The notes below the pieces were generated by a model, which searched no databases, was not told the origin of the DNA, and saw nothing but the letters and a program-made list of their open reading frames with translations. This document shows, piece after piece, positions 42,774-54,710 of a stretch of DNA of 64,000 nt. Position 1 is the stretch's first letter, and each line of letters opens with the position of its first letter. This DNA is from Rusavskia elegans (Eukaryota > Ascomycota > Lecanoromycetes > Teloschistales > Teloschistaceae), in NCBI GenBank assembly GCA_011316305.1, contig SAUG01000136.1:62001-126000 (forward strand). Direction: 5' to 3'. Made by a program: the position numbers and the translations under genes.

Positions 42774-43314
42774 TTATTCAATCTCCCCCTCCAGCCTCAT
42801 CTCCTGAATCTTCCGATACGTCTCCTGCCAATACCCACTATCCGGCTTCGCAAACTCATGGAACAGCTCCGTTGTAATATCATTCACATTCATCCCCCTC
42901 GCCAAATATTGCTTCAAGCGGAATTCCATCGCGGATGTCCATTGGCTTGGTTTTGGCCCTATCCTTCCGACACCATCATCAGTAATCAACATCATCACCA
43001 ACATCAGCATCAACATAAGCAAGTCCATCAATATAATGATTTTGCTCCGTTTTATGCTACTAGACCATACAAACACCAACAAACTATCGCCAAGAAAAGA
43101 AAAAAGCATACATACCGGTTCTCAAATGAGCATACTCAGCCACCACCTCACCCACATACAGTGGCTCGCCAAATATATCTTGCAACCGCCATAACATCTG
43201 CTGGGGCGTTGCGCCGCGCTGGCCCAGGTGGATGAGCCATTGGAGCATAGGGCGAGTCCATTTAGTGCGGCCGGCCATGCTGGAGAGCCATGATTCGCGG
43301 GGGATGTGCTCCAT
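42774..43314 (-). CDS. Small hypothetical protein with two similar halves
   Basis: Two exons, 43314-43116 and 42958-42774, with a 157-bp intron (GTATGT ... TACTGATG branch-like site ... GATAG). They total 384 nt and keep frame, giving 127 residues. Half 1 contains WTRPMLQWLIHLGQRGATP and FGEP; half 2 contains WTSAMEFRLKQYLARGMNV and FAKP. Both then have a Tyr/Glu-rich helix ending in LR or MR. This suggests an internal duplication of a 50-residue helical unit, with each unit in its own exon. No named family is recognised. Confidence 0.6.
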
Positions 43315-45094
43315 TTTCGTTTCGTGGCTGTATTGGTACTAGTCCGGTGGAGGAGGAAGGGTTATGCGAGTGTGAGGTGGAGATGGAGATGGCTTTGGGG
43401 CACCGGAAGGATGAGGATGCTGGGAGAAAGAGGTAGAGAGAGGTGCGGCGAGACTGATTTGGCCCTGTATGGAAAGTGGGAGTGTAACATATTACTCAAG
43501 AAATTCATCACTCACTGAATGAACTTCACCACGCCAAGGCATCGTCATCACATCACGAGAACCGTCCCCTCACGACAACAAGGTTGTTAAGAAAAATTGA
43601 TGTTGCCCAACAAGCCTCCTGTACCAAAAGTCTATCATCAATAGGATAAATGCAAGATTCGAACCATCTTCACCACTCCAGCACAAACATCAACAGACTT
43701 TCCTAAAAGCCCCCTTTCCGCCAACATAGAAAGACGATCAACAATCCTTAGCTCATCCTCATCCCACCCACACCACACTCTACCAATACCAGACAGCATC
43801 GCCGCCCCAAAACCCACTCCTTTCCATACCATTTCAATCTTCATTCCTTTCATGAAATGTTCTCGAGACGCCTGATTATCCATCCCATGACCACCATACC
43901 CACATCAATCAACACCACAGCGCAGCTCCAAGCTCCACAATACAAGAAACCCTCAACCAGCCAGTGCCAGTCCAACCATACCTAAATTTGCCCGGAAAAA
44001 AAGTCATATGTCTCCTGCAGCCCTTATAAGCACAAATATCAACCATGCCAGACTCCGACCAGAGAGAGAGTTTCAACCCGTTAGCTAGTTCACAAGCAGC
44101 TGCCAAGTATGTATGGTTGCTGGTAGATGTTGCGTGACCAAAAGCACCAATGACTTCGACCTTACATCGGGATGGGATGAGCAACCAGCCATGTTGCTTC
44201 CTTGGATAGATCACACCAGCACCAGTAGAAGTGGCCAAGCGGTGATATACCTTCTGCCCACCATACCCTCTATCCCTTACTCTACCTACATCACAGCTCA
44301 GGCCCTCTCACCTCCCTCTACCCTATCACCTCCATGCCCTCACACCCATCCGCGTCAATCAAAACCCCACCATAACCCCCATCCAGCCAAACTCCCTGAG
44401 AGAACACTTCCCTCATCCCTCATCTCTTATCCCCCATTCCCCGCCCCCATAACACTACACCACAACCTATTCCCCACACTCTAAACACTCAAATCAAGAC
44501 CCAATACCATCAGTCTCTATCTTAACATATACCTACCACCCCCACCTGCTACCTTAGTTGCGGCATACCCATGCAATTCACAGTGGTGACAGGTCAGCAT
44601 ACACCCTATCTCGTGTAAAAGTCAGATTGCAAAATACGCCTACCCTGCATTTAGGAGTGGCTGGATTGTAAGATCTCAGCAAACGTTACAGCGAAGGTAT
44701 GTATTGATGTATCGACTGTCATACGCCCTTGTAGCATTGATCGCTGATGTGACGAGCCCCTGGATCAAATGCCCTATTGGGACATGTAATATGTCGCTGC
44801 TCCAGGGGAATCTAGGATTCGTAGATAGCTTAGACTTGATCTGAAATAGGCTATGGAACAACCAGCAGTGGTTGTTGTGGTACGATGGCATTTGTACTGC
44901 ATGGAGATGGGACGTATGGACAGCTGCAGGTCATAGGAGGTAATTAGGTCTAATCTCTATTGTGTACTTCTAGGCTCATCCATCGCCTTTGCTTATTCCT
45001 TCCCAGCATTAGTCATGAGCAAGTCATCTCAGTCCATGTATCAATACCAGCACGCAACCCTGAGACGAAGCGCCGTTCCCACTTGTCCCGGTGA
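43315..45094. other. Long intergenic region with no confident gene
   Basis: Two minus-strand frames (43638-43883, 43909-44238) are protein-like but have no family features and no supporting splice pattern. Around 44230-44480 the plus strand is very C-rich (CCTC/CCCA). The last few hundred bases are probably the 3' flank of the debranching enzyme gene. Confidence 0.45.
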
Positions 45095-48000
45095 CTATTC
45101 CCTAGCAAACTCCTTCGCATCGTAGAACAAGTCCATCAAGCATCCAGCCGACCAGCACTGGGTTGGAGACTGGCATCATGTTAGCAATCTGTTGACAGGA
45201 ACACCGGCAGAGTGGCTTACCGAGTCGGGACAAAATTCCCCATTCTTCTGTGTCAGCTCAGCAAGACCGGCCCACGGTGACTCTCTTATGGCGATCTTGC
45301 ATCCTTCGAGTCTCCGTGTGATCTGCTGGAAGGCTTCGGTTCTCTCCGCCTTGGTCGACTTCCGCATCAGATCAAACTTCAACAGGGCGCGCAGAAAGAA
45401 GCCAGTGGGCCATATCCATTCCGGACCTTGGTGATAGTTGCGACCTTTGGAGGTAGAAAAATCGGTCGAGTCTTCCGAGTTGATGTAGTATGGTCTGTAG
45501 TTGAGATCCGATGGATCGAGGGTGGCCATACCGGTAGGGCCTCGAAGGTACTTGTCGGCCATCTCCAGAGCGCCAAGGGCTTTCTCGGGTGTGAAAAGCT
45601 GAGGAGCGACGGTCATGGCGATTGGGAAATTAGGTCGAAGCTGGTAGTCTTCGTACTCTTTACCCGATCGGTAAAGGTCCTTGTAGATGCCTCTTCGATT
45701 GACGATCGCAGAGTTGACGTCGTAGGAGCCATCCTGACTTGGGTCTTGTGGAACGTAGTAGCACCGCTCGAAATTGTCTTGCAGCCTCGACGCCCATGCT
45801 CTGAAGGTGATGGAATCTCCGTTCTCCGTGGTGACACCTTCGAACTGGTACTGGCCCCGCTCGTACAGTTCAGCTACCCATGTCAGCGTGCTGGCAAGGA
45901 GACCGCTAATCTCGACAGGAGCACCATCTCTTGGTGTTCCCGGGACACCTCTACTACCAGCTCGATCGCTTTCTCCCATCTTGTCCATCCAGGTACCACA
46001 GTTGCTCTGGTTCCCGCCAAAGATGATGCCGGTCTTCCAGTCGACGTGAATCTCGATGTTGAAACCTTCATCTTTCATCTGCATGTCAAGGTTCGGACCT
46101 GCGTTGGCTTCTCGGAACGAGAGACCAGTGGCGTGCCGTTGCAGAGTCTCTTGGATGATCTCCTCAATGGTAGACTTTTTGGAGTACGCGCGGGGGTCGT
46201 TGAAGTCAAAATACGTATCGTCGTACGGCAAGAAGCGTCTGTCAACCTTCTCCTTGAGAATGTCGAGACCACTGGGAACCATCTTGGTGTAATCTTGAAT
46301 GCACTGCATGAAGAACCAGATCGAATCCCGGGAGTTGTAGCGAGGCGATTTTCCATCACTGAGCAGGTTAGGGATCATACCATGCTTGAGGACGCTGGCG
46401 AAAGCCATGATGTGACTGTGGGCGTCCGAGTATCGTCCAGTCGCAAGGTAGAGTCCTCGCAGGGAGATGAAAATGTCGCGACCCCAGCATCGGGCCCAAG
46501 AGCTGGCGAAATGAGGGAGACCAGCGGCCATGGATGGTACGCTTTCGAATGGAACCAACGACGCCGAGGGCATGTATCCAGTCATTTGAACACTGACCAT
46601 AGCCAAGCTCTGCACAAAACCTTGGCCATACTGTACGTCATCGCTCAACAGCTCCATGCCTCGTGCCCACGCAGCGTCGTAAGCAGATTGCACAACCAGA
46701 GCAAAGTAACGTGGCCGCAAGAAGCTTGGGATGTTCCGGATAGCATCGAAGCGCGATCGAATCCAGGCGGCCGGCTTGCTCAAGGATGTGTACTCCTTAC
46801 GCTTCGACATACGTTCCAGCCGGCCCACAATGTAGTCCATGGCCCAGGTGCCTTCTCGAAGATGGTTGCAGATAGGATGACCGAGTTTGTTGTACCGCAC
46901 AACATCGCGAAGGCAGCTCCACCAACCCTGCAAACCAGCATAGACAAGTGAACCGTAACCTGGGATGGCATACACACCATCTTTGCCTCCGCTTGCGTCA
47001 CGCTCTTCGGGCTCCGAGCGGTAGAGCATGAAGTTGAGATCGATGAGGCTGCATTCAGCGAACGCCTGGGTGGCACCACTTGTGACATATTGATCAAGAC
47101 CTTCCGAGTGTTCGGCGCCGGGAATCCATGTTTCGAAGATGGCACTGCTACCAGGTGGGAAATGTGACGGCATGGTGATGACAGCTTTATCGGCTTTGTT
47201 CTCCAAGATGACGCCTGAAAGATGTGACACGGAACTTGGTAATCCTCTGAGGAACGACTGATCACTGGATATAGCTCGCTTGGTAGACTCGGAGACATCG
47301 ACATCCAACTTCCAGCTACCAACAAGCTTCGCTTTGGTTCCAACGAGTTGCACCGGTGTTAGTGTTCCATGGCCTTCGCCGTAGCCTGGGAACGCGCTAT
47401 GAGCGACGGTGAAGTACCCTTTTCTCATTTTGGGATGCATGCGGTGAACGGTGATGTACTCCCCTTCATGATGGATGAAGGTCTCGTCGTAACCGTGTCT
47501 GCCCATGAAAGTGTGTATATGATTGAGTAGCTTCTTGATTCTCCCAATTCCACCTCGACCGGCACCAATTTTGACCTCGTGGTCAGAGAAAGACGACTGA
47601 TATAAGCGAGACTCAGAAACCAGGTCGATGAGCTTGGGATAGATTTCATCGTATCCCATGACACTTCCAGTGGCACAGGCGCACATGTTGACGAGAGCCG
47701 CATTGGGTAGAGTATCTCTGGCATCTCGCTTCTGAGCCGGCACTTCATTGTCGTGAGTACAATCCATGAAAAGAGCGTGGACAGGGCTCTCGCGGATGTT
47801 GTGCACAATCTCCGTTGTCTCTGCGAGGGAGCCGTTGAGAGCAGCGAGCGAGACGTTGATACCGGTCGTTGCAGCAGATGGCTTCGTGTTCTTGGTGCTG
47901 GAGGTTGTATCGATCTCGAAGCTACCTATAGGTCTACCACTGTGCATGTGGACCAGACGGCTGACCTCTTGAGTGCTCCAAGCTTGCATTGCCTCTCTGA

Positions 48001-50043
48001 TCAGAGCGCTGAGACCAAGACGCTTGACAAAGACGTAGTCCATCTTCTCATCACCAGTGAAGAGCTCGGCAAAGACGGCCAGGTCAGGTCGGACATTTCG
48101 AGCTTGGTCCAGCAAATACTCGGCAACATGCAGTGGGGTCGAATGGCAATTATCGATACGGAAGCCAGCGAAGTATTTGGCCATGAGACGTGTGTACCTG
48201 GTCATGAAGTCCCAGAGGTACGGATTGTCTTCTGGGCTTTTACCGTATCGGAGCTTGACGCAGTCGCCCCAGACAATGACTTGCCGGCGGAGATACGTAC
48301 GGGAGGATGAGCCAGCATTGTCTCTCATAGCGTCCGCAGCCCAGACCCAACCGTTGTTGACCAGGAACAAAGCATTTGGATTATGTTTCTTGGTAGTCTC
48401 GTTAAGAGGAAGCCTGGTGAAATACGACTCAATGAATGCATGCTCCTTGTTTATGGGACCAAGCCTGGGACCATCGTCGTCCAGTCGAAGGTATTTGACG
48501 CGATCCTGGACCTGCTGCTTGATGACTGCTACGTCCGCATCATATTCCTTGTAGTAAGGAACGTTCAGAGCGTTGAGCCAGGCCGTGACAGCATCCAAGG
48601 CACTTTGCTGAAGATTGATGTCTCGGTGGCCCAAAACACTGGTAAGTAACGCAGCAGCCACGTTGGGGTCAACTTTTCTGTGGAAACGTCCTGCGAATTC
48701 ATCCCTACCGATCAGGGCATTCTCGCGAAGGAACTCGACCTTCTGAGCTAGAGACCATGTGCTGGCACCTTCAACCTGACTGTCGCCTTTGGTGAGACCT
48801 GACATCCTGCAGTTGGTTTCGGAATCAGCATGCCCGCAATACAGTTGTCTGTCAATTGAGGTCTCGACTGCCCAGCTTGCAGGGATAGCTCCACAGTCAA
48901 GCGAAACTGGGGTAAAGGAGCTCCGAAAGCACTTACCAAGCATCGACAGCAGCCTGAGCATCACGGTTGACTTTGACAACGTAGTACTCCCAAACGTTGA
49001 CGAGATCCAGGCAGTGTGGCTTCATACCGTCCATGACTTGCTGGAGATCGTCGGCAGACTTGAGCTCGGTCGGCAGGCCATACTTAGCAAGGTCTGTGCC
49101 TAGTGGATGTCATATGGCGTCAGCATTGACCTAGTAAAGCATCCGATCGGCGTCGAAACGACTTACCGTATTGTAGCAAGGCATTGTCGAGCTCGAGAGC
49201 AGCTTCAAGCCAAGGAGCGGTCTCAATGTTGTAGCCTGCCTCTGGATGTGCTTCCAACCACTTGCTGTTATTGGCCGTGTGATTCCAGACGACGTCTGTC
49301 AGACCAAGCAGGCCGTGGTTCTTCTCCATGCTGGTGATCATTGTTGCAACATCATTCTCACCGTTAGGAAAGCAAGCAGGGTCAAAGGTCAGTTGATCAT
49401 ACATGCTGTACGGGGAGTTGGATGAGCCTCTTTGCATCAACGGCGTGAAATGCACCATTTTGTACTCTCTTTGACCGATGCCTCGCAAGTGTCGTTCCCA
49501 GTCCTTGGGGTACTCTCCCATGAGCTTGGAGATGACCGAGAAGATGGACAGAGAGTCAATAGGCAGGACAGCACCATTGACCGTGAGCCTCGGTTCGACA
49601 TCGATGTAGAAGGTTTCGGTCTTTGTTGGCATTGGAGGGGCGGCTTCAGCAGAAGAGAAGTCTGGCAGCGGAGTGTAGGTGGTGTAGAAGGCGAATGCCC
49701 CAGCGAAGTAGATGGGGACATCAACATGGAGTGTCTGATTGAAATCTGGATGCAGCCTGACCCTATCTGTCAGCAAGTCTCGATACATGACTCGGAGCAC
49801 GATCACTTACTTAAACTCACGGAACGCATGGCGGTTGAAGTTCTCGCCTTTCTTCGGGATATTGACCCATAGAGTTCCCTCACGACAGATGGAGCTGGTG
49901 CCCTCAATTGCAAAACGGATGATGTAGGCGGGATCAGTAGGAGCAGGAAGGTAGATGTAGCCACCAGGGACATCAGGATGACCGGCATCGTTCAAGGGAA
50001 GGTAGTACACTTCTTGGGCGGTGGGTGGACTGTTGGAACCCAT
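45095..50043 (-). CDS. GDB1: Glycogen debranching enzyme (4-alpha-glucanotransferase / amylo-1,6-glucosidase)
   Basis: Five exons (50043-49811, 49756-49167, 49099-48937, 48806-45221, 45157-45095) sum to 4635 nt, giving 1544 residues, close to yeast Gdb1. The cytosolic enzyme removes glycogen branches: it moves maltosyl/maltotriosyl units and then hydrolyses the alpha-1,6 stub. The N-terminal glucanotransferase (GH13-like) half has LTDVVWNHTA (about 235), FRIDNCHSTPL with its catalytic Asp (about 545) and VFAELFTGDE (about 580). The C-terminal glucosidase half has GRDIFISLRGLYL, HGMIPNLLSDG and GPEWIWPTGFFLRALLKFD. The last short exon supplies CWSAGCLMDLFYDAKEF. An alternative in-frame ATG at 50097 would add 18 residues; I prefer MGSNSPPTAQEVYYLPL. 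No disruption is seen. Confidence 0.95.
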
Positions 50044-50687
50044 GATGGACTGTGAGAGACTCTTGACACTCGTGACACAAGACTTGACAAGAATCATGAG
50101 CTATGGAAGGCAAAGCAGAAGCAATTGATTTGTAGAGGCAGTGAGAATACTTGGTTAACGATAGGCTTGGTGATGGTTCAAGAAGCAATTGGGATGAATG
50201 GAGCGAGGGAATTGGGGATGGAAAAAAATTTGGAGAAGAGCATCATATTTACATCTGGTTACCGCTAGTGCTAAGGGAGTAGTAATGAGGCAGGAGCGAC
50301 TACCTATGCAATGCTCTTGCCGGTGTCGAGACTGAAAAAGTCGATGTCGGCCATGCTGAGGAAAGCGATAAGATAAGAATGTCGGTACTTCTTCGGGTAT
50401 TATATTTATCGTGTCTTGGCGTCCAACATCCACGATGCCACCACCTTCGCCTCGTTCTCCACACGGCCCCAATACCATTACCTTCTCTATCATTCACCAT
50501 CATCAACACGTGCTAAGACTTTGAAAAGGCGAGATAACATACTCTGGCCGACGCTATAATTGTGAGTCTGCCCGGGGTGCAAGGTGCGGTTCGATAGAAT
50601 TGGAATCCGACTGAATATCGCAGCAAACGTAGCACTCACCACCCCTGACGAACCAGCTGCACGTCTCGCTAACCATGCCACAGATCA
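50044..50687. promoter_or_regulatory. Divergent intergenic region between GDB1 and the MULE-derived gene
   Basis: About 640 bp between two outward-facing genes. It probably holds both promoters and 5' untranslated regions. No gene is supported and no specific site could be assigned. Confidence 0.5.
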
Positions 50688-51776
50688 ATGCCCCCCATAA
50701 CCACCGACCAAACCTTCCCTTCCCTCCTCGCCTTCAAAGCCGCCCTGCGCGACTGGGCCATTGAACGCAACTTCACCCCTCACATCCTCGACAGCGACTC
50801 GCACCGCGTCCGTGCCGGCTGCCGTACTTCGCCCAATTGCCCTTTTCGCATCCGCTGCAATTGGAATGAGAAGCGCGCTACCGCTAGGGTCACCACTTGC
50901 GAAGATGTTCACACCTGTGTCTCCTCCACAACGCAGGCCTTGGCCCATCAGCATCAGGACATCAAGAGGGCCGAGACAGGAAGGCTGAAATTCCTCTTGG
51001 AAGTTGTGCCCCAGCTACTGGACGTCACGGTAACCACCACAACATCAGCCATCATCGATGCCGTAGAGCAGAGATATGGACAGCGTATACCACTGCGGCA
51101 AGCCCAAAAGGTGAAAAGAGAAATGGCCGGACGAGTTCACGGACCCTGCCGATACTGCCATCGTGGAGGTCACAGCAAGCGCAACTGTCCCATGCGCAAA
51201 GAGCGAGAGGCCTCCGGCATCACCATCCCTCCGACCCCAGAAGAACTCAGCATCGATCCCTCTTTCCAATATGCCAATGATGACAACACGGCGCCCGAAC
51301 ATGAGCACCACGACGACCATCGGCAACAACAACAATCACCCGAAGAACGTCGGTGCACCCTCTGTTTCCAACCCGGCCACCATCGCGGCAACTGCCGCAA
51401 TAACGAATCCATCACCCCCGACAACCATCCCTCAAACATCCACCCCGATTTCCGGAACGGAGGACCTTCCTCTTCACAGCCAAGCGGCTATCCAATCCCC
51501 TACGATCCCGTCAACCATGATGAAATCTACGCTACATCTGCGCTCCCACCAACACCCGGTCCATCGACTCAACAAGACGAGCCACTTACTACGCCGACGA
51601 CCGCGAAGAACAATGTTAGTCCCATGCTGGGTCAGGATAGGCAACAGCCCATGACACCGAAGGAGAAACAGGCGGAAGCAGCCAGGTTAATGCAGCAGGC
51701 CGCCAAGCTGATGAGTGAAGCTGCGATGATGAACGCCGAGGCGGCAAGGTTGACGGCTTCAATTAATGTTTCATGA
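50688..51776 (+). CDS. MuDR/FAR1-like DNA-binding N-domain protein with two CCHC zinc knuckles
   Basis: A 362-residue single-exon protein. Residues about 10-75 (FPSLLAFKAALRDWAIERNF, RVRAGCRTSPNCPFRIRC, VTTCEDVHTC) match the layout of the N-terminal DNA-binding domain of Mutator-like transposases: Cys-Cys...His-Cys, WRKY/GCM1-like. Two retroviral-type zinc knuckles follow: CRYCHRGGHSKRNC (about 153) and CTLCFQPGHHRGNC (about 224). There is then a disordered Pro/Ser/Thr region and an Ala-rich helix (AARLMQQAAKLMSEAAMMNA). The transposase DDE core and terminal repeats are absent and the frame is clean, so this is most likely a domesticated MULE fragment acting in nucleic-acid binding. It faces away from GDB1. 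Confidence 0.75.
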   Translation: MPPITTDQTFPSLLAFKAALRDWAIERNFTPHILDSDSHRVRAGCRTSPNCPFRIRCNWNEKRATARVTTCEDVHTCVSSTTQALAHQHQDIKRAETGRLKFLLEVVPQLLDVTVTTTTSAIIDAVEQRYGQRIPLRQAQKVKREMAGRVHGPCRYCHRGGHSKRNCPMRKEREASGITIPPTPEELSIDPSFQYANDDNTAPEHEHHDDHRQQQQSPEERRCTLCFQPGHHRGNCRNNESITPDNHPSNIHPDFRNGGPSSSQPSGYPIPYDPVNHDEIYATSALPPTPGPSTQQDEPLTTPTTAKNNVSPMLGQDRQQPMTPKEKQAEAARLMQQAAKLMSEAAMMNAEAARLTASINVS

Positions 51777-53309
51777 GGTTTGATGAACCGCGACATTAAT
51801 GTATGCATGTGTATATGCTCATTGGGACGGTGGCGGTCGTGAGGCGTTTCAGACAGGGCGTTGATCCTGCGGGTATACCCATCACTGCGCAAGGCGTTTC
51901 CGGCATGGATGTCTCAATAAAAGCATGTCCTGACCGATTTTTGTACGAACTCCATAAGCTTCATCATGACAGCGTTCTGTACAAGGAAGCACCTGCAACT
52001 AGTCTAAAGCCGACTATAACAATGGCCGCAGCCGTCTGTTCTACAACCCTTGTAACTTGGATCTCCAATCTCCAAGTGGAGTAATCTTCGCTAATTTGCT
52101 AAGAACGACAACATGGCAGATGCATCCACTTTACATATCCATCGAGAGCAACAACCTACCAGCAAATACACAGTCACGCAACTCCTACAGCCAATCCATG
52201 CCGGCAAATAGGCACGTTACTGTCCCAGGAATCTAAATATAACCCCCCAATGGTGGGCCATAAGCCATTAAGTCTAAGAAACCGTCCTCTCCCAGCAACA
52301 TCCAGACATCCCACGCCTAGCTCTCGACTAGAAACACATTAGCAATTCCATTCAGGCAGCTACCTTACCCTCGTGCAAATGACGCTGGATCCAAGTCCCA
52401 ATCCACTCTCACATGCTCACGGAGCTGATATTGGTGTGTAGATCCTTCGGTGTTGAACCAATCTAGAAGCCAATAGATAGCATTGATGTTGAGGGATGGG
52501 AGATTAGCCGGGAGAACTATATTGTAGAGCGGTGGAGAATGTTGATCGATCAGATGAAGATGAAAATCGAAGCAGGAATGGATGGTCGGAAGGTACCCAA
52601 GGGAGACAAGGCATTTCATCCATATTGAAGATATAACGAGAATACAATAATGGCAGAAGATATCGTTATCAGAAACCCTCTATAGCTGGGTTGGCAAAAT
52701 AAAGTTACTCGTTACCCATGAATGAAGGAAAGACATGTCCTAGAGTTACAGTATCAATCACCCATCTTCATAGCTGCAGCACAAATACAAGCGATCTCAT
52801 CTTCGCTGCTCCAGATGATGTACCCTATAGATGGCAGAGAAAACATCTGAAACCATGGGCAACGTCTTCGTCAACGACCCAGACCTTGCAAGACTCAGCG
52901 ATGTATGCCGCACACCGACTTAATCGGGTCATGCATGACTTCCCTACCTAGTCAAATGCTCACAATGTGTTGTACAGTTCACCATATCTCTGCATGGGCA
53001 ACATATCCAATAGCTAATCTCGATTCGGGTTGGTATGCGCTCCAGCTTGCTATGTCTATTTAACCCCCTTTGCCGACTGCACTGTACACATCACACTATC
53101 TTCGTGACGCTATACATGCTCTACCAATGACTGCTGGCAAGCGGCCAGCAGGTGAATGTAAACCGAGGTGTCGAATGGAGACATTCGAGATTTCAAGTAT
53201 GGAGTCGAGACAGGGTGTGAACGCGAGTCGATACCTCGAAGTCAGTCGCTCGATACCTCGATGCCAATTGCCCCTTGGAAGAGCTAATGATTTGAATTCC
53301 AAGCGCTAT
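51777..53309. other. Intergenic region with no confident gene
   Basis: Several short frames, including an 84-residue minus-strand frame at 52365-52619, without family features. Composition is normal. The right end is the 3' flank of the glycerol-3-phosphate dehydrogenase gene. Confidence 0.5.
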
Positions 53310-54710
53310 TCACTTCTTCTTGCCTTCCATCAGGTCGGGTAGGTCTTCGACTCTGACTTCGCCCTGTAGGATGCCTGCATGCGCTGACATTAGCAACCCA
53401 TGTCTCTCCAGAGCGCAGTAGGGGAGTAGAAGAAGCACTCACGATACGTCCCGACCAAGAGCGGGAATTCACTCTCCTTGCCCCTTGCTTTCAAGAAATG
53501 GAACACGTCCTCCGCCGTACTAGTCCCCTGCAACATCTGCCCGTTAAGCTCTTCCCTCTCCACCTCCTGAATGCTGACCTTCCTCTCCACACTCATCTTC
53601 GCGCATCGGTAGTTCCTGCCTCCACTACAGCTTGTGATCAGATCCGCCACGCCTGCACTTTCCTCCGTGAAAGTCTTTGTTTGCACGTTATTACTGAAGA
53701 ACATCTTGCCAAATTTCACCATCTCGAGCAGGCCGACACGCATGACAGCTGCTTTTGCGTTATCACCCCAGCCAAGACCCGCGACGAAACCGGTGGCGAT
53801 GGCGACAATATTCTTGAGAGCACCCCCAAGAGAGACTCCGGCGACGTCGGAAACCACTTGGACGTGGAAATAGGGGCGGTGGAAGAGAGCTTTGATGATA
53901 TTGTGGTCGATGGGTGGGAGTTCGGGAGGAGGTACGATCAATTTGACTTTGGAGGTCCTGCCTTTGGAGTCTTTGTGCTCATTGATAGCTGTGAGATCGA
54001 GCTGAGAGGACGATGGAGTTGGCCCCTGTGGGGTTGTGGCTTTTGGCGTGGGATTGCGGCTGTCCATTGGAGGAGGATCATAGGCGATAGTGGTTTCGGA
54101 GAACTTCTCCTGAGCGACTTCATTGGCGATGTTGGCGCCAGAAAGTGCACCGCAGTAGATTCCTAGCTTGTCGCCAATGGATTCGGAGAAGAGGCGGACG
54201 TCTTCGCTATCGACTGAAACCCCTTTTATGCATGATATACCTCGTGCGTAGGGAAGAATATGGCCTTTCATCTGGTCGCAGAGACCGCCGATGAATTGAT
54301 GGGGGAGATTGAAAATGAGGATCGAGGAGTCATGGACGGATTCTTGGAGAGAAGGATTGGCGATCAGATTGGGAGGAAGGGTGATATCAGGCAAGTATTT
54401 GACGTTGTCATGGAAGTGGTTGATCAACTTGGTGAGCTTGTGAGGTTGGGTTGAGAATTTAGATCCAGCATCGTAGTGTTTCGATGTCTTGGGAACGGTG
54501 GTTTCCTCTTCATACACCCACATCTGGACCTCCTCTTCAAACAGATCAGGATGCTCTTTGGTGTTCTCGGCGACGATCTTGGCAATGGCAGAGCCCCTTC
54601 ACAAGCCTGTCAGCAGTTATATGCCGCTGCAGCCCTGCTCGTATGTACCAATTGCCTGATCCTACCACTGTCACCTTGTGTTTCTTGCTGTAGACGCCCA
54701 ATGTCGCCAT
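53310..54710 (-). CDS. GPD1: NAD-dependent glycerol-3-phosphate dehydrogenase
   Basis: Three exons (54710-54649, 54596-53443, 53374-53310) total 1281 nt, giving 426 residues. The enzyme reduces dihydroxyacetone phosphate to glycerol 3-phosphate with NADH, feeding glycerol and lipid synthesis and redox balance, usually in the cytosol or peroxisome. The N-terminus has [17 protein letters not shown], the Gly-rich NAD site, split by intron 1. The catalytic part shows [50 protein letters not shown] with the catalytic lysine, and [19 protein letters not shown] Pro/Thr/Ser-rich stretch at about 205-255 separates the two domains. Intron 1 ends in AAG, a weaker acceptor, but it is the only one that keeps NWGSAIA. 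Confidence 0.93.

Noticed and set aside
43638..44238. Two adjacent minus-strand frames as one small gene
   Set aside because: No splice signals joining them could be found and neither has a recognisable feature.
45428..46951. A 507-codon open frame on the plus strand opposite GDB1
   Set aside because: It is antisense to the most conserved part of GDB1 exon 4, begins without gene context and has no recognisable domain; GC-rich coding strands often leave such frames open.
53760..53960. The Pro/Thr/Ser-rich stretch inside GPD1 considered as an unspliced intron or insertion
   Set aside because: It stays in frame without splice borders, and similar linkers occur in related filamentous-fungal enzymes as far as I know.
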